Below are positions 15,279 to 23,892 of a stretch of 32,127 bases of DNA, piece after piece. The translations under genes and the position numbers were made by a program. Source of the stretch: Acidimicrobiia bacterium (GTDB lineage Bacteria; Actinomycetota; Acidimicrobiia; Acidimicrobiales; SZUA-35); assembly GCA_029863385.1 (NCBI GenBank), contig JAOTVU010000045.1, forward strand, positions 1 to 32,127. Direction: 5' to 3'. Below the pieces are notes generated by a model. That model made no database searches. It was not told the origin of the DNA and saw nothing but the letters and a program-made list of their open reading frames with translations. Position 1 is the stretch's first letter. Every line of letters starts with the position of its first letter.

Positions 15279-15901
15279 ACTCCGCCAGCCCCACCAGGGA
15301 ACGAATCCGCCGGGAGGCCGCGACCCTCTTTCGGGTCAAGGGCTACAACGGCACGAGCATGGCCGAGCTGGCGAACGAGGTCGGTCTGGCCAAATCCGGT
15401 GTCTACCATCACTTCCCCTGCAAGCAGGATCTGCTCTCGGAGATCATCGAATTGACCGTCAACCGGGTCACACCCCGGCTGGCGGCGGTCGTCGACTCGG
15501 CTCTGCCGCCGGAGGAGAAGCTGCGACGGGCCGTCACCCTGCACACGGTGGAGGCCATCCGTGACCGGGACGCCGTTGCCTGCTTCATCGAGGAGGGCCG
15601 ATTCCTCGACGACGACAAGCTGGCCGCCCATCTCGCCAATCGTGATCAGTACGAGCAGCTGTTCAGGCGGATTCTGGTCGAGGGTATCGAGTCGGGGGTG
15701 ATGGCCCCTCAGGATGTGGGCTTGTCCGTCCGGGCGCTGCTCGGGATGTGCAACTCGGTGGTGCGCTGGTACCGGCCCGAAGGTGATGCCACCGCCGAGG
15801 AGGTGGCCGAGGCCTTTGCCCGGATTGCGGTGGGCGGGACCATCGGGCTGGGCGAAGCCGGTGTCCCGATCGAGAGGAGGACCAATGGCCGCGGCGCTTG
15901 A
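15275..15901 (+). CDS. TetR/AcrR-family transcriptional regulator
   Basis: This 208-residue repressor is likely to sense an acyl-CoA or aromatic-CoA ligand. The N-terminal helix-turn-helix reads RIRREAATLFRVKGYNGTSMAELANEVGLAKSGVYHHFPCKQDLL (about 9-53), a standard TetR DNA-binding domain. The C-terminal ligand domain includes DAVACFIEEGRFLDDD and ends before the CoA-transferase gene, whose start and ribosome binding site lie inside this reading frame (17-bp overlap). Being inside the operon, next to acyl-CoA genes, it is the best candidate to bind the GACC-type palindromes at 856, 8433 and 8653 and to regulate itself. That pairing is inference, since another repressor elsewhere could bind them. 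Confidence 0.9.
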   Translation: MNSASPTRERIRREAATLFRVKGYNGTSMAELANEVGLAKSGVYHHFPCKQDLLSEIIELTVNRVTPRLAAVVDSALPPEEKLRRAVTLHTVEAIRDRDAVACFIEEGRFLDDDKLAAHLANRDQYEQLFRRILVEGIESGVMAPQDVGLSVRALLGMCNSVVRWYRPEGDATAEEVAEAFARIAVGGTIGLGEAGVPIERRTNGRGA

Positions 15902-17093
15902 CGGGATCACCGTGCTCGACCTGTCACAGGGGGCGGCCGGTCCCACCTGTGCCATGTACCTGGGGGATCTCGGGGCCGACGTGGTCAAGGTCGAACCCCC
16001 GGGAGGGGAGTGGGGGCGAGGCCTTGGCCCGCCGTTCGTGGAGGGCGTGGCCGCGGCCTTTCTCGGCATGAACCGGGCCAAGCGAAGCATCGTCGTCGAC
16101 CTGAAGCGGGACGGGGGAGCGGGGGTTCTGCTGCGAATGGCCGAACGGTGCGACGTGGTCCTCGAGAGCTTTCGACCCGGCGTGGCCGATCGGCTCGGTG
16201 TCGGCTATGACGCCATGTCCGAACACAACCCCCGGGTCGTGTACTGCGCCATCTCGGCCTTCGGGCAGGTCGGCTCGTGGCGGTCGCGGCCCGGTGTCGA
16301 CGGGATCGCTCAGGCCATGAGCGGGATCATGAGCGTCACCGGTACCGCGGATGGTCCTCCGGTGAAGGTGGGCACGCCGGCTGCCGACATGGCCGGTGGG
16401 GTCTTCGCCACCCAGGCGATCCTGGCCGCCCTGTTCGCCCGGGAACGCACCGGGCTCGGCCAGCGGGCCGACGTGTCACTCCTCGAATCACTCCTCGCTT
16501 TCCAGGTGGTGCCACTGTCGATGTATCTGGCCAGCGGCCACCAGCCGGAGCGCCTCGGGAGCGCGGCCGCCTACGCTGCTCCCAACGAGGCCTTCGCCAC
16601 CGCCGACGGCCACGTCATGGTGGCGGCCTACACCCCGAAACGCTGGCCGGCTCTGTGCCGGGTCCTCGGCCGTCCGGACCTGGCCACCGACCCTCGATTC
16701 GACACCAATGAGAAGCGGGTTCGCGAACGGCCGGCCCTGAACCGGGTGCTTGGCCCGCTGTTCGAGACCCGAACGACCGACGAGTGGATTGCGGAACTGG
16801 AGCAAGCCGACATCCTCTGTGGGCCCCTCCTGTCGTATGAGCAACTCGTGGCCGAGCCTCACCTCAGCGAGGAGCAGTCGCTGGTCACCGTGGCCCACCC
16901 GGCGGTCGGCGAGGTGACCGCTCCGGGATGTCCGTCCCGCCTGTCCCGAGACGAGCGGCGGCCCTCGCGGCCGCCACCTCCGATACCGGGCGAGCACACC
17001 CGCGAGGTGCTGGGCGAATTCGGTTTCGATCAGCGCGAGATCGACGAGCTGGCCGCACTCGGCGTCGTGGCGCCGCTGGAGGCCCTCACCTGA
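15885..17093 (+). CDS. Class III (CaiB/BaiF family) acyl-CoA transferase
   Basis: This enzyme moves CoA between carboxylic acids, for example from succinyl-CoA to an aromatic or dicarboxylic acid. The 402-residue protein starts [37 protein letters not shown], the classic N-terminal CoA-binding signature. It has the predicted catalytic Asp168 in PAADMAGG (Asp169 in formyl-CoA transferase) and continues with [18 protein letters not shown]. The C-terminus holds the usual [18 protein letters not shown] motif. The ATG at 15885 follows a perfect GAGGAGG site within the tetR end. No aryl-CoA ligase is visible in this window, so this transferase may activate the substrate acid, although a downstream intermediate is equally possible. 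Confidence 0.9.
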   Translation: MAAALDGITVLDLSQGAAGPTCAMYLGDLGADVVKVEPPGGEWGRGLGPPFVEGVAAAFLGMNRAKRSIVVDLKRDGGAGVLLRMAERCDVVLESFRPGVADRLGVGYDAMSEHNPRVVYCAISAFGQVGSWRSRPGVDGIAQAMSGIMSVTGTADGPPVKVGTPAADMAGGVFATQAILAALFARERTGLGQRADVSLLESLLAFQVVPLSMYLASGHQPERLGSAAAYAAPNEAFATADGHVMVAAYTPKRWPALCRVLGRPDLATDPRFDTNEKRVRERPALNRVLGPLFETRTTDEWIAELEQADILCGPLLSYEQLVAEPHLSEEQSLVTVAHPAVGEVTAPGCPSRLSRDERRPSRPPPPIPGEHTREVLGEFGFDQREIDELAALGVVAPLEALT

Positions 17094-17164
17094 AACCCCT
17101 CACCAGAGGCCCCTACCTGAGACCCCCCGGGCAACACGAGTCATCGTCAACAAGGAGTACTGCC

Positions 17165-17986
17165 ATGACAACGACCGAAGTCGAGGTCGACGAACCGACG
17201 ACACAAGCCGATGTCCTGCTGGATCAACGAGACGGCGTGGCCGTCATCACCCTCAACCGCCCCGAGGCGATGAACGCCCTCACGGTCGGGATGCTCGAGA
17301 CGCTGGGGCGGATACTCGATCAGATCGAAGCCGACGGCGAGGTGAGGGCGGTGATCATCACCGGTGCCGGCGAAAGGGCGTTCTGTGTGGGCGCCGACCT
17401 CAAGGACCGGTCGAAGAGCTTCGAGGCGGGCCTGATCCATGATCCGCTCGGCCTGCTGGTTCGCAGCGTCTTCGCCCGGTTCGAGAACCTGCACGTCCCG
17501 GTGATCGCCGCCATCAGGGGCTACGCGCTGGGTGGTGGCCTCGAGTTGGCCCTGGCCTGCGACCTGCGGGTCGTGACCGAGGGGGCCCGTCTCGGCTTCC
17601 CCGAGGCCAAGGTCGGCAGCATGCCGGGAGCCGGAGGCACCCAGCGCCTGACCCGCCTCGTCGGCCCCGGCTACGCCAAGGAGCTGATGTTCAGTGCCGA
17701 CCACTTCGGCGTCGACGTCACCCAGAGGATGGGTCTGGTGAACCGGGTGGTGGCCGAGGAGTCCCTGCTCGACGAGGCGATGGCGCTCGCCTCCAGGATC
17801 GCCACCCGAGCTCCTCTGTCGCTGGATCGGATCAAGGCCGCGATCAACCGGGCCTCCGAAACCGACCTCGAGACCGGCCTCGAGTTCGAGTCGACCTGCC
17901 ACGCCGTGTTGAGGGCGAGCGAGGACCGCAAGGAGGGCATCCAGGCCTTCGTGGAGAAGCGCAGCCCGAACTTCACGGGCCGCTGA
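17165..17986 (+). CDS. Enoyl-CoA hydratase/isomerase (crotonase family)
   Basis: The 273-residue crotonase-fold protein probably adds water to an unsaturated acyl-CoA. It has [15 protein letters not shown], the oxyanion-hole segment [14 protein letters not shown], and both catalytic glutamates: one in [15 protein letters not shown], one in [18 protein letters not shown]. That makes it a competent hydratase rather than a glutamate-less relative. About 19 residues precede the core fold. The ATG at 17165 has AAGGAG upstream. An earlier in-frame start would run into the CoA-transferase gene without a binding site. In this context it could hydrate a cyclic dienoyl- or enoyl-CoA (Dch- or BadK-like role), but ordinary beta-oxidation cannot be excluded. 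Confidence 0.9.
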   Translation: MTTTEVEVDEPTTQADVLLDQRDGVAVITLNRPEAMNALTVGMLETLGRILDQIEADGEVRAVIITGAGERAFCVGADLKDRSKSFEAGLIHDPLGLLVRSVFARFENLHVPVIAAIRGYALGGGLELALACDLRVVTEGARLGFPEAKVGSMPGAGGTQRLTRLVGPGYAKELMFSADHFGVDVTQRMGLVNRVVAEESLLDEAMALASRIATRAPLSLDRIKAAINRASETDLETGLEFESTCHAVLRASEDRKEGIQAFVEKRSPNFTGR

Positions 17987-18030
17987 ACGGGAAGTGATGT
18001 GATGAAGGACAACGAGCAGGGAGGACGATG

Positions 18031-18783
18031 ATGGGATCGGGAGTCAAGGATCGGGTGGCGATCATCACCGGCTCCGGTCAGGGAATCGGTGCCGGCATCG
18101 CGCGCACCCTCGGTGCCGCCGGAGCGCGGGTCGTCGTCAACGATCTGGTGGCCGACAAAGTGGAGCAGGCCGAAGCGGACATGAGAGCCACCGGCGTCGA
18201 CGTGGTCGGGGTCACCGCCGACGTCTCGGTTGCGGAGGGGGCCGAGGCTCTGGTCGCAGGGGCCGTCGACGCCTTCGGTCGAGTCGACATCCTGGTCAAC
18301 AACGTGGGCATCGCCCGCGACAAGTACCTGTCGAAGATGAGCGAGGAGGACTGGGACGACGTGCTCCGGGTGAACCTCAAGTCCCAGTTCCTGTGCTGCC
18401 GGGCGGTGAGCCCGTTGATGATGGAGCAGGGCCACGGCCGCATCGTCAACGTGTCGTCGCGGGCCTGGCTGGGAGGTTCCGGCCAGGCCAACTATGCGGC
18501 GTCCAAGGGTGCCGTCGTCAGCTTGACCCGAACGCTGGCCCTGGAGATGGCCAGGTTCGGCGTCACGGCCAACTGCGTGGCGCCGGCCCTGGTCGATACA
18601 CCGCTGTTCCGCGGCCTCAAGGAGGAGGTCCAGGAACGGCTGGCCAAGACCGTTCCGATGGGGCGGGTCGGTACTCCCGAGGACATCGGCAACGCCGTGC
18701 TGTTTCTCGCCTCGGACGAGTCGTCCTACATCACCGGACAGACCCTGTATGTCTGCGGTGGCCGCAGTCTCGGGGCCGGGTGA
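18031..18783 (+). CDS. Short-chain dehydrogenase/reductase (3-hydroxyacyl-CoA dehydrogenase type)
   Basis: This NAD(P)-dependent classical SDR has about 250 residues. It has the cofactor motif TGSGQGIG, NNVG, a catalytic Ser in VNVSS, and YAASK with Tyr and Lys near residues 155-159, plus ALVDTPLFRGL and a C-terminal SSYITGQTLYVCGG. It is FabG/BadH-like and likely oxidises a 3-hydroxyacyl-CoA made by the preceding hydratase. Two ATGs are adjacent; I chose 18031 because AGGGAGG is six bases from it, against three from the ATG at 18028. The 44-nt gap to the hydratase gene is short enough for one operon. Confidence 0.9.
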   Translation: MGSGVKDRVAIITGSGQGIGAGIARTLGAAGARVVVNDLVADKVEQAEADMRATGVDVVGVTADVSVAEGAEALVAGAVDAFGRVDILVNNVGIARDKYLSKMSEEDWDDVLRVNLKSQFLCCRAVSPLMMEQGHGRIVNVSSRAWLGGSGQANYAASKGAVVSLTRTLALEMARFGVTANCVAPALVDTPLFRGLKEEVQERLAKTVPMGRVGTPEDIGNAVLFLASDESSYITGQTLYVCGGRSLGAG

Positions 18784-18810
18784 CCGGGCGGTCGAAAGAG
18801 AGGTGAGATC

Positions 18811-20082
18811 ATGGCCATGACATTGGCCGAGCAGATCCTGGCGAGGGCGTCGGGACGAGACGAGGTGGCGGCCGGTGAGTTCGTGGTGGCCGACGTCGAC
18901 CTTGCCCTCCTGCACGACATCTTCGCCGCCCGGGTGTTCGATCTGCTGACCGAGAGCGGTTTCGATGAGGTCTTCGATCCTTCCCGTGTCGTGGTCGTCA
19001 ACGATCATTTCGTGCCGGCTCCCTCGGCCGGTGCCGCCGAGATCCATCAGCGCATCCGTCGACACGTGGCCCGGTTCGACATTCCGGCCTTCTACGACGT
19101 GGGCGAGGGGATCTGTCATCAGCTGGTACCCGAACAGGGCCATCTCCGGCCCGGGACGCTGGTGGTCGGCACCGATTCCCATACCACCACCTACGGTGCA
19201 CTGGGCGCCGCCGGCACCGGGATCGGAACGTCCGAGATGGTGTACGTCCTGGCCACCGGTCGCCTCTGGTTCCGGGTGCCGGAGACGATTCGTTTCGAGC
19301 TGTCGGGAACGCTGGGGTCGGGGGTGTCGTGGAAGGACGTCATCTTGTATCTGGCCGGGCGATTCGGTGCCGACGGCGCCCAGTACCGCTCGATGGAGTT
19401 CGCCGGGCCTGCCCTGGCCGAGGCCGACATGTCGAGCCGCCTCACCGTCGCCAACATGGGAGTCGAGATGGGGGCCAAGTTCACCATCTTCGAATCGGAC
19501 GCGGTGACCGACACCTATCTGGCGAGTCACGGCGGTCGATCCGGCGCCGGACTCGTCACCGAGCCGGGAGCCGACTATCTGGCGGTCCACCACATCGATC
19601 TGTCGGATCTGGCGCCCCAGGTCGCACTACCCCACGAGATCGATCGGGTGCGGCCGGTCGATGAGGTCGAAGGACTGGAGATCCATCAGGCCTTCATCGG
19701 CTCCTGCACCAACGGCCGTCTCGAGGACCTCCGCCAGGCGGCCCGGATCCTGGCCGGACGTCGCGTGGCCCCCGGGGTGCGCCTGCTCGTGGCCCCCGCC
19801 TCACGTCGGGTTCTGCAGGAGGCGGTGGAGACCGGGGTCTATGCGATCCTCGTCGACGCCGGGGCCACGGTGCTGCCCCCGGGCTGTGGGCCGTGCTTCG
19901 GTGGCCACGGGGGGTTGTTGGCCCCCGGCGAGCGCTGCATCGGCAGTCACAACCGTAACTTCATGGGTCGTATGGGGAGCGCCGAAGCCGAGATCTATCT
20001 GGCCTCGCCGGCTACCGTCGCCGCCTCGGCGGTGCGGGGACGAATCAGCAGTCCGCAACCGGAGGTGGTGTCGAGTGTCTGA
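18811..20082 (+). CDS. Aconitase-family dehydratase large subunit (LeuC/homoaconitase/DmdA-like)
   Basis: This [4Fe-4S] hydro-lyase large subunit has 423 residues, the short form found in archaeal-type LeuC, homoaconitase and dimethylmaleate hydratase. It carries the DSHTTTYGALGAAGTGIG motif, cluster Cys299 in GSCTNGRLED, and Cys359 and Cys362 in PPGCGPCFGGHGG, followed by SHNRNFMGRMGS. All three cluster ligands are present. The ATG at 18811 follows GAGAGGTGA. The small subunit overlaps its end by eight bases. It may be an ordinary isopropylmalate isomerase, but leuB is absent and the neighbours are catabolic, so a hydratase for a methylated or alkylated malate/maleate seems more likely. Confidence 0.88.
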   Translation: MAMTLAEQILARASGRDEVAAGEFVVADVDLALLHDIFAARVFDLLTESGFDEVFDPSRVVVVNDHFVPAPSAGAAEIHQRIRRHVARFDIPAFYDVGEGICHQLVPEQGHLRPGTLVVGTDSHTTTYGALGAAGTGIGTSEMVYVLATGRLWFRVPETIRFELSGTLGSGVSWKDVILYLAGRFGADGAQYRSMEFAGPALAEADMSSRLTVANMGVEMGAKFTIFESDAVTDTYLASHGGRSGAGLVTEPGADYLAVHHIDLSDLAPQVALPHEIDRVRPVDEVEGLEIHQAFIGSCTNGRLEDLRQAARILAGRRVAPGVRLLVAPASRRVLQEAVETGVYAILVDAGATVLPPGCGPCFGGHGGLLAPGERCIGSHNRNFMGRMGSAEAEIYLASPATVAASAVRGRISSPQPEVVSSV

Positions 20083-20608
20083 GGGTTTGGTTCGCGGTCG
20101 GGTGTGGCGCTTCGGTGACGACATCAGCACCGATCTGCTGGCCCCGGGCCAGTATGCGATCGAGCCGGTCGAGGTCCAGAAACACCATGTGCTGGAGTCG
20201 ATCGATCCCACCTTTGCGGCGACGGTGGAGCCGGGCGATGTGATCGTGGCCGGGCGCAACTTCGGCTGCGGGTCGAGCCGGGAGACCGCGCCGGAGAACG
20301 TGAAGGCGCTTGGCGTGGCCTGTGTGGTGGCCGAATCGTTCTCCCGCCTCTTCATGCGCAACGCCGTGGCGGTTGGGCTCCCCGTGCTCGCCTGCCCCGG
20401 AGTTCATGAGGCGGTGGCGGCTGGTGATGTCATAGAGATCGATCTGGCCTCAGGTCGGATCGTCGTTGGCGATGGTGGGGTCTCTCTGTCGGCTCAGCCC
20501 CTCGCGCCCGAGATGCGGGAGATTCTCGAGGCCGGGGGGATCCTCGCCCTGCTCCGCCAAGGCCGGGCGGGCCGGGATCCGGCCGTGGACGGCTCTCGCA
20601 CCGCTTGA
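20075..20608 (+). CDS. Aconitase-family dehydratase small subunit (LeuD/DmdB-like)
   Basis: The 177-residue swivel-domain subunit starts at a GTG with GGAGGT eight bases upstream, overlapping the large-subunit end. It shows GRVWRFGDDISTDLLAPGQY and the substrate-loop motif AGRNFGCGSSRETAPENVKALG, then AESFSRLFMRNAVAVGLPVL. These match LeuD/homoaconitase small subunits and DmdB. It must pair with the preceding gene to form an active hydro-lyase. The reading frame is open further upstream, but that part is out of frame with the large subunit and carries no domain. Confidence 0.88.
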   Translation: MSEGLVRGRVWRFGDDISTDLLAPGQYAIEPVEVQKHHVLESIDPTFAATVEPGDVIVAGRNFGCGSSRETAPENVKALGVACVVAESFSRLFMRNAVAVGLPVLACPGVHEAVAAGDVIEIDLASGRIVVGDGGVSLSAQPLAPEMREILEAGGILALLRQGRAGRDPAVDGSRTA

Positions 20609-20631
20609 CGGGCCGTAGTACCGTTGTAATC

Positions 20632-21294
20632 GTGGACGAGATCGAAGCTTCGGTGGAACTCGATCAACGCCTCGCCGATCTGCACGACAGCCTCGGACGG
20701 ACTTCCGATGCCATGATCGCAATCGGTCCCGATCTGAGAATCGTCGGTTGGAACGACGCCGCAACGAATCTGTTCGGCTACAGCGCCGAAGATGTGATCG
20801 GCCGGCGCTGTGATGAGGTGCTCCAGTGGTGGGACCGATGCGGCAATCCCGTCTGTGAGGGATGCTCGGCGGCCGAAGCCGGCCCGGAAGACGAGGTCAG
20901 AGCAACTCGAGAGGTGCTGGGACGAACGTCCGACGGTGCGACGCTCTGGTTGAGTGCGTCGAGCATCGTACCCCCCGTCGAACTCCGCGACCAGTGCCGG
21001 CTGGTGCACCTGATTCGTGAGGTCGGACTGCCACCCGAGCTGGAACGGCTGGTGGTCGAGCGGCTCGAGGGATGGAGCCCGGCCCGTGACCACGAGCCCA
21101 AGGAGCTCGACGCGCTGACCCGGCGCGAACGTGAGGTTCTGGCACTGCTGACGGAGGGACTCGATGGACCGGCCATTGCCAAGCGACTGTTCGTCTCCCC
21201 GCTGACCGTGCGCAACCATGTCCAGCACATCCTGACCAAGCTCGATGTGCACAGCCGGGCCGAAGCGGTCGCCCTCGCCCTACGCCGTCGCTGA
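20632..21294 (+). CDS. PAS-domain LuxR-family transcriptional regulator with cysteine cluster
   Basis: This is a 220-residue one-component regulator. The N-terminal PAS domain covers roughly residues 20-115 (MIAIGPDLRIVGWNDAATNLFGYSAEDVIGRRC). It includes four close cysteines, Cys60, Cys70, Cys75 and Cys78, in a C-x9-C-x4-C-x2-C pattern that could bind a metal, Fe-S cluster or heme, or sense redox state. The C-terminal LuxR helix-turn-helix spans about 158-216 (LTRREREVLALLTEGLDGPAIAKRLFVSPLTVRNHVQHIL). I prefer the GTG at 20632; a TTG at 20605 overlaps the preceding stop and would add nine residues. No clear ribosome binding site is seen for either. It lies 23 nt after the LeuD-like gene and probably ends the operon. 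Confidence 0.85.
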   Translation: MDEIEASVELDQRLADLHDSLGRTSDAMIAIGPDLRIVGWNDAATNLFGYSAEDVIGRRCDEVLQWWDRCGNPVCEGCSAAEAGPEDEVRATREVLGRTSDGATLWLSASSIVPPVELRDQCRLVHLIREVGLPPELERLVVERLEGWSPARDHEPKELDALTRREREVLALLTEGLDGPAIAKRLFVSPLTVRNHVQHILTKLDVHSRAEAVALALRRR

Positions 21295-21308
21295 CTTCGA
21301 CCACCACA

Positions 21309-21334
21309 GCCGTCGGCGTCGCAAGCTCGACGGC
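21309..21334. terminator. Hairpin between convergent genes, possible bidirectional terminator
   Basis: Perfect seven-base arms GCCGTCG and CGACGGC with a 12-base loop lie in the 43-bp gap between the LuxR regulator and the DUF3160 gene. No T-tract follows on either strand, so the terminator call rests mainly on position. Confidence 0.3.
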
Positions 21335-21337
21335 TCG

Positions 21338-23803
21338 CTACCGATCCGGGTTGAGGAAGCCGGCGACGTCGTCGGCAGGCCATACCGTCTCGCAGGGCAC
21401 CCCGTTGCCGTCTGCATCCATTCGGGCCGGAGCCCCCTCGAGGAGCCAGTAAGCGACGGCGGAGGCGTACCGGTCCACTCCCTGGTCCTCGAGCAGCTCA
21501 CGGCACAGGAAGCCGGTTTCGAGGTCGGAGACGGCGGCGAAGAACGGTGCAACGGCGAACACGGTCTCACACGGGATGCCGTTGCCGTCGGCGTCCATCC
21601 GATCGGGTCTACCTTCTCTGAGCCAATACCCGACGGCCGCCTCTATGCCGTATCCGGCGTTGGCGACGTCGCGGCACAGCAATCCCGGCCCCAGGTTGCC
21701 GTCCGCGCCGGCGCCTGGGCCGGGGGTCCGCTCGCGGGAGAGCATAACGTCCTGCCAGGTCGGCCGGTCGGGTGCCTCGCCGGCGGCGAGCATGGCCCTC
21801 CATTCCTCGTCGGTGAGGCGGTCGCCTTCGGTCCTCCAGAACTCGTAGTAGGAGTAGACGGCGCCGACGGCCACCTGGGGTGATCCGTCGTCGTCGGGGA
21901 CGAGCACGAAGATCTGGTCGACATAGCCGGTGCCGAGCTCGAGAATGCTCTGACCGGAGCGCATGATGTCGGCGACAAGGGCTGCCTGGCTGTCGGGTCC
22001 GGTGTCGAGGTCAAGCTCGATGTCGGAGCTCCGTAGCCACATGGTCTCCAGTAGGCTGCCGGTCGACGCCAGGAAGTCGTTGTCCTCGGTCGAGAGGGGC
22101 AACCCGGCAAGCTCGTCGGCGGCGATCGATCGGAGCCGCTGATAAAAGGCCACCAGATCGCTCAACAGCGTCCGGTACTGGTCGGGCAGCAGATCCCGGG
22201 CCGCCAGGCCGTCGCTCATGAGGGCGCTCAGCTCGGCCAGACGATGGAACACGACCGGCTCGGGCTCCACCCAGTGTCGCGGCGGCACTGGCGGCTCCTC
22301 ACCTCCGCCCTCGACGCCGGCTTGTTTGGCGTAGAGGATCGTGTCGTGCTTGAGCTCGGTGTAGGAACCGAACCCGGTCTGGTGGGCCTTGGCCGCCCAG
22401 GTGTCGGTCTGCATGAAGTCGGGGTAGGCGCCACCGTGCTCGGCCCACATCGGGGCCAGCGCCCACAGCCATCCGTCGTAGACGGTGGCGCTCCAGTCGT
22501 CGATCGTGCGGGCCGCCACCAGATCGCTCACGACCGTCAGCTGCTCGTCGTAGCCGGGGTAGTCGGTCTCGCCCAGGTCCTCGATCACGTCGTAGGCCCA
22601 GTCCGAGCCGAACGCAGCAGCGAGATCGAGGGGCGAAGCCCACTGCCGTTGCTCGACGTTGGGGTGAACGAGCTGATCCATCACGTACGCGTCGAGCACC
22701 AGCCGGACCCCCATCAGACGCACCGATGACGCTTCGGGGTTGATCTGAACCCGGCGGGTCCCGGTCAGCTCGTTGGCCAGTTTCTCGATGACCGCAGGGT
22801 CGGTGATGGCGTCGAGGCCGTCCCACCCGATGGTGGCCTCGACGGCGTTCGACAGCTCGAACGGCGTGTAGTCGTCGGCTGCTCCGACGAGGAACGCGGT
22901 TGGCTCGTAGATGCGCTGCCAGCTCTCGGTGAGCTCGGGATCCGACAGCAGCACCCTGGTAGCCAGGACACCGCGGCGCAGCATCTCATCACCGAGGAGG
23001 AACGCCGTGTTGCCCAGCGCCGACATGGCCCGGAAGTACCGCTCGAGATCGGCGTTGCGGGTGTAGTGGCCACGAGGCCGGTACAGGGTGTAGTCGATGC
23101 AATCGCTGCCTCGGCAATCCCCGGTGCCGATCGTGGGGGAGTCGGTCACCTCGGAGTGGTCGAGAATCAGTGCCACCTCCTGCTCGGCCAGGGGACCAAT
23201 CGGGCCGACGTCCAGCTCGAGGACCACGGCGATGGCCTCGTAGTACTGGCGGACTCGGGCGGCGTCGTCGGCCAGCACCGAACCGGCCAGCTCGTTCTCC
23301 TGCACCCTGGCCCTGGTCACCAGGTCCGTGACGAGTGTGTCGAGCACCGGGAGCAAGCTCTGTTGCTCCGCTTCACGCAAGATTTTGTCAAAGACGAGAT
23401 GCCAGACGTGGTAGGCGGCGTCGGTGGTGACGAGCACCGGGTGGCCCTCGTATTCGGCGCCTTGGTAGACGTGGAAGAAGTGGTGATAGGTGCTGGGCAC
23501 GATCACGAACCCGTTGGCGGCAAGCATCGCTTCGGCATCGGCCTCGGCCAGCGCCTGACGCACCCAGGGAGTGATCAAGGCGCCCGCCAGCGTGGTCGGT
23601 GTCGGCGGTCCGGCGTAGGCAGGGGATCCATCGAGGAGCGGCACGTCGTCCATGGTTCCGAACGACGCCAAGGCGACGGCGCCGGCCGGAGGCAAGGCGG
23701 TGACCTCCGAGACCGCGGTCGAGGGCTCGGCAGTCTCGTCGGCCGACGTGCAGGCGCCGACCACCAGTGCCAGCACGGCGAGCACACTGAGTAGGGGCCT
23801 CAT
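21338..23803 (-). CDS. DUF3160 lipoprotein with two C-terminal excalibur-like calcium-binding repeats
   Basis: The 821-residue exported protein has a lipoprotein signal peptide with lipobox VVGAC (Cys18). A long DUF3160-type domain follows, including VPSTYHHFFHVYQGAEYEGHPVLVTTDAAYHVWHLVFD, characteristic of that family of unknown function. The C-terminus has two repeats of about 45 residues (about 707-752 and 764-811). Each has an early Cys (710 and 767), a YWL motif and MDADGNG-[IV]-PCETV, much like the excalibur calcium-binding motif. It is expected on the outer face of the cell membrane. It is convergent with the PAS-LuxR gene and 89 bp from the CapA-like gene. No function is established for DUF3160. 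Confidence 0.85.
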   Translation of the reverse strand: MRPLLSVLAVLALVVGACTSADETAEPSTAVSEVTALPPAGAVALASFGTMDDVPLLDGSPAYAGPPTPTTLAGALITPWVRQALAEADAEAMLAANGFVIVPSTYHHFFHVYQGAEYEGHPVLVTTDAAYHVWHLVFDKILREAEQQSLLPVLDTLVTDLVTRARVQENELAGSVLADDAARVRQYYEAIAVVLELDVGPIGPLAEQEVALILDHSEVTDSPTIGTGDCRGSDCIDYTLYRPRGHYTRNADLERYFRAMSALGNTAFLLGDEMLRRGVLATRVLLSDPELTESWQRIYEPTAFLVGAADDYTPFELSNAVEATIGWDGLDAITDPAVIEKLANELTGTRRVQINPEASSVRLMGVRLVLDAYVMDQLVHPNVEQRQWASPLDLAAAFGSDWAYDVIEDLGETDYPGYDEQLTVVSDLVAARTIDDWSATVYDGWLWALAPMWAEHGGAYPDFMQTDTWAAKAHQTGFGSYTELKHDTILYAKQAGVEGGGEEPPVPPRHWVEPEPVVFHRLAELSALMSDGLAARDLLPDQYRTLLSDLVAFYQRLRSIAADELAGLPLSTEDNDFLASTGSLLETMWLRSSDIELDLDTGPDSQAALVADIMRSGQSILELGTGYVDQIFVLVPDDDGSPQVAVGAVYSYYEFWRTEGDRLTDEEWRAMLAAGEAPDRPTWQDVMLSRERTPGPGAGADGNLGPGLLCRDVANAGYGIEAAVGYWLREGRPDRMDADGNGIPCETVFAVAPFFAAVSDLETGFLCRELLEDQGVDRYASAVAYWLLEGAPARMDADGNGVPCETVWPADDVAGFLNPDR

Positions 23804-23892
23804 GGGACTGGTTCCGTTCCTCGTTGTTGATCCTCAACATAGGAAATGGCGGCGCCGGGGCCTAGAGGCCAAAGGCCTCGACTGGCGCCCGA

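Noticed and set aside
17671..19593. Minus-strand open frame of 640 codons
   Set aside because: It runs antisense across three well-supported genes (hydratase, SDR, LeuC-like), so it is a composition shadow.
18811..20608. Plain leucine-biosynthesis leuCD
   Set aside because: There is no leuB, and the neighbours are catabolic acyl-CoA genes. It is not excluded, only judged less likely.
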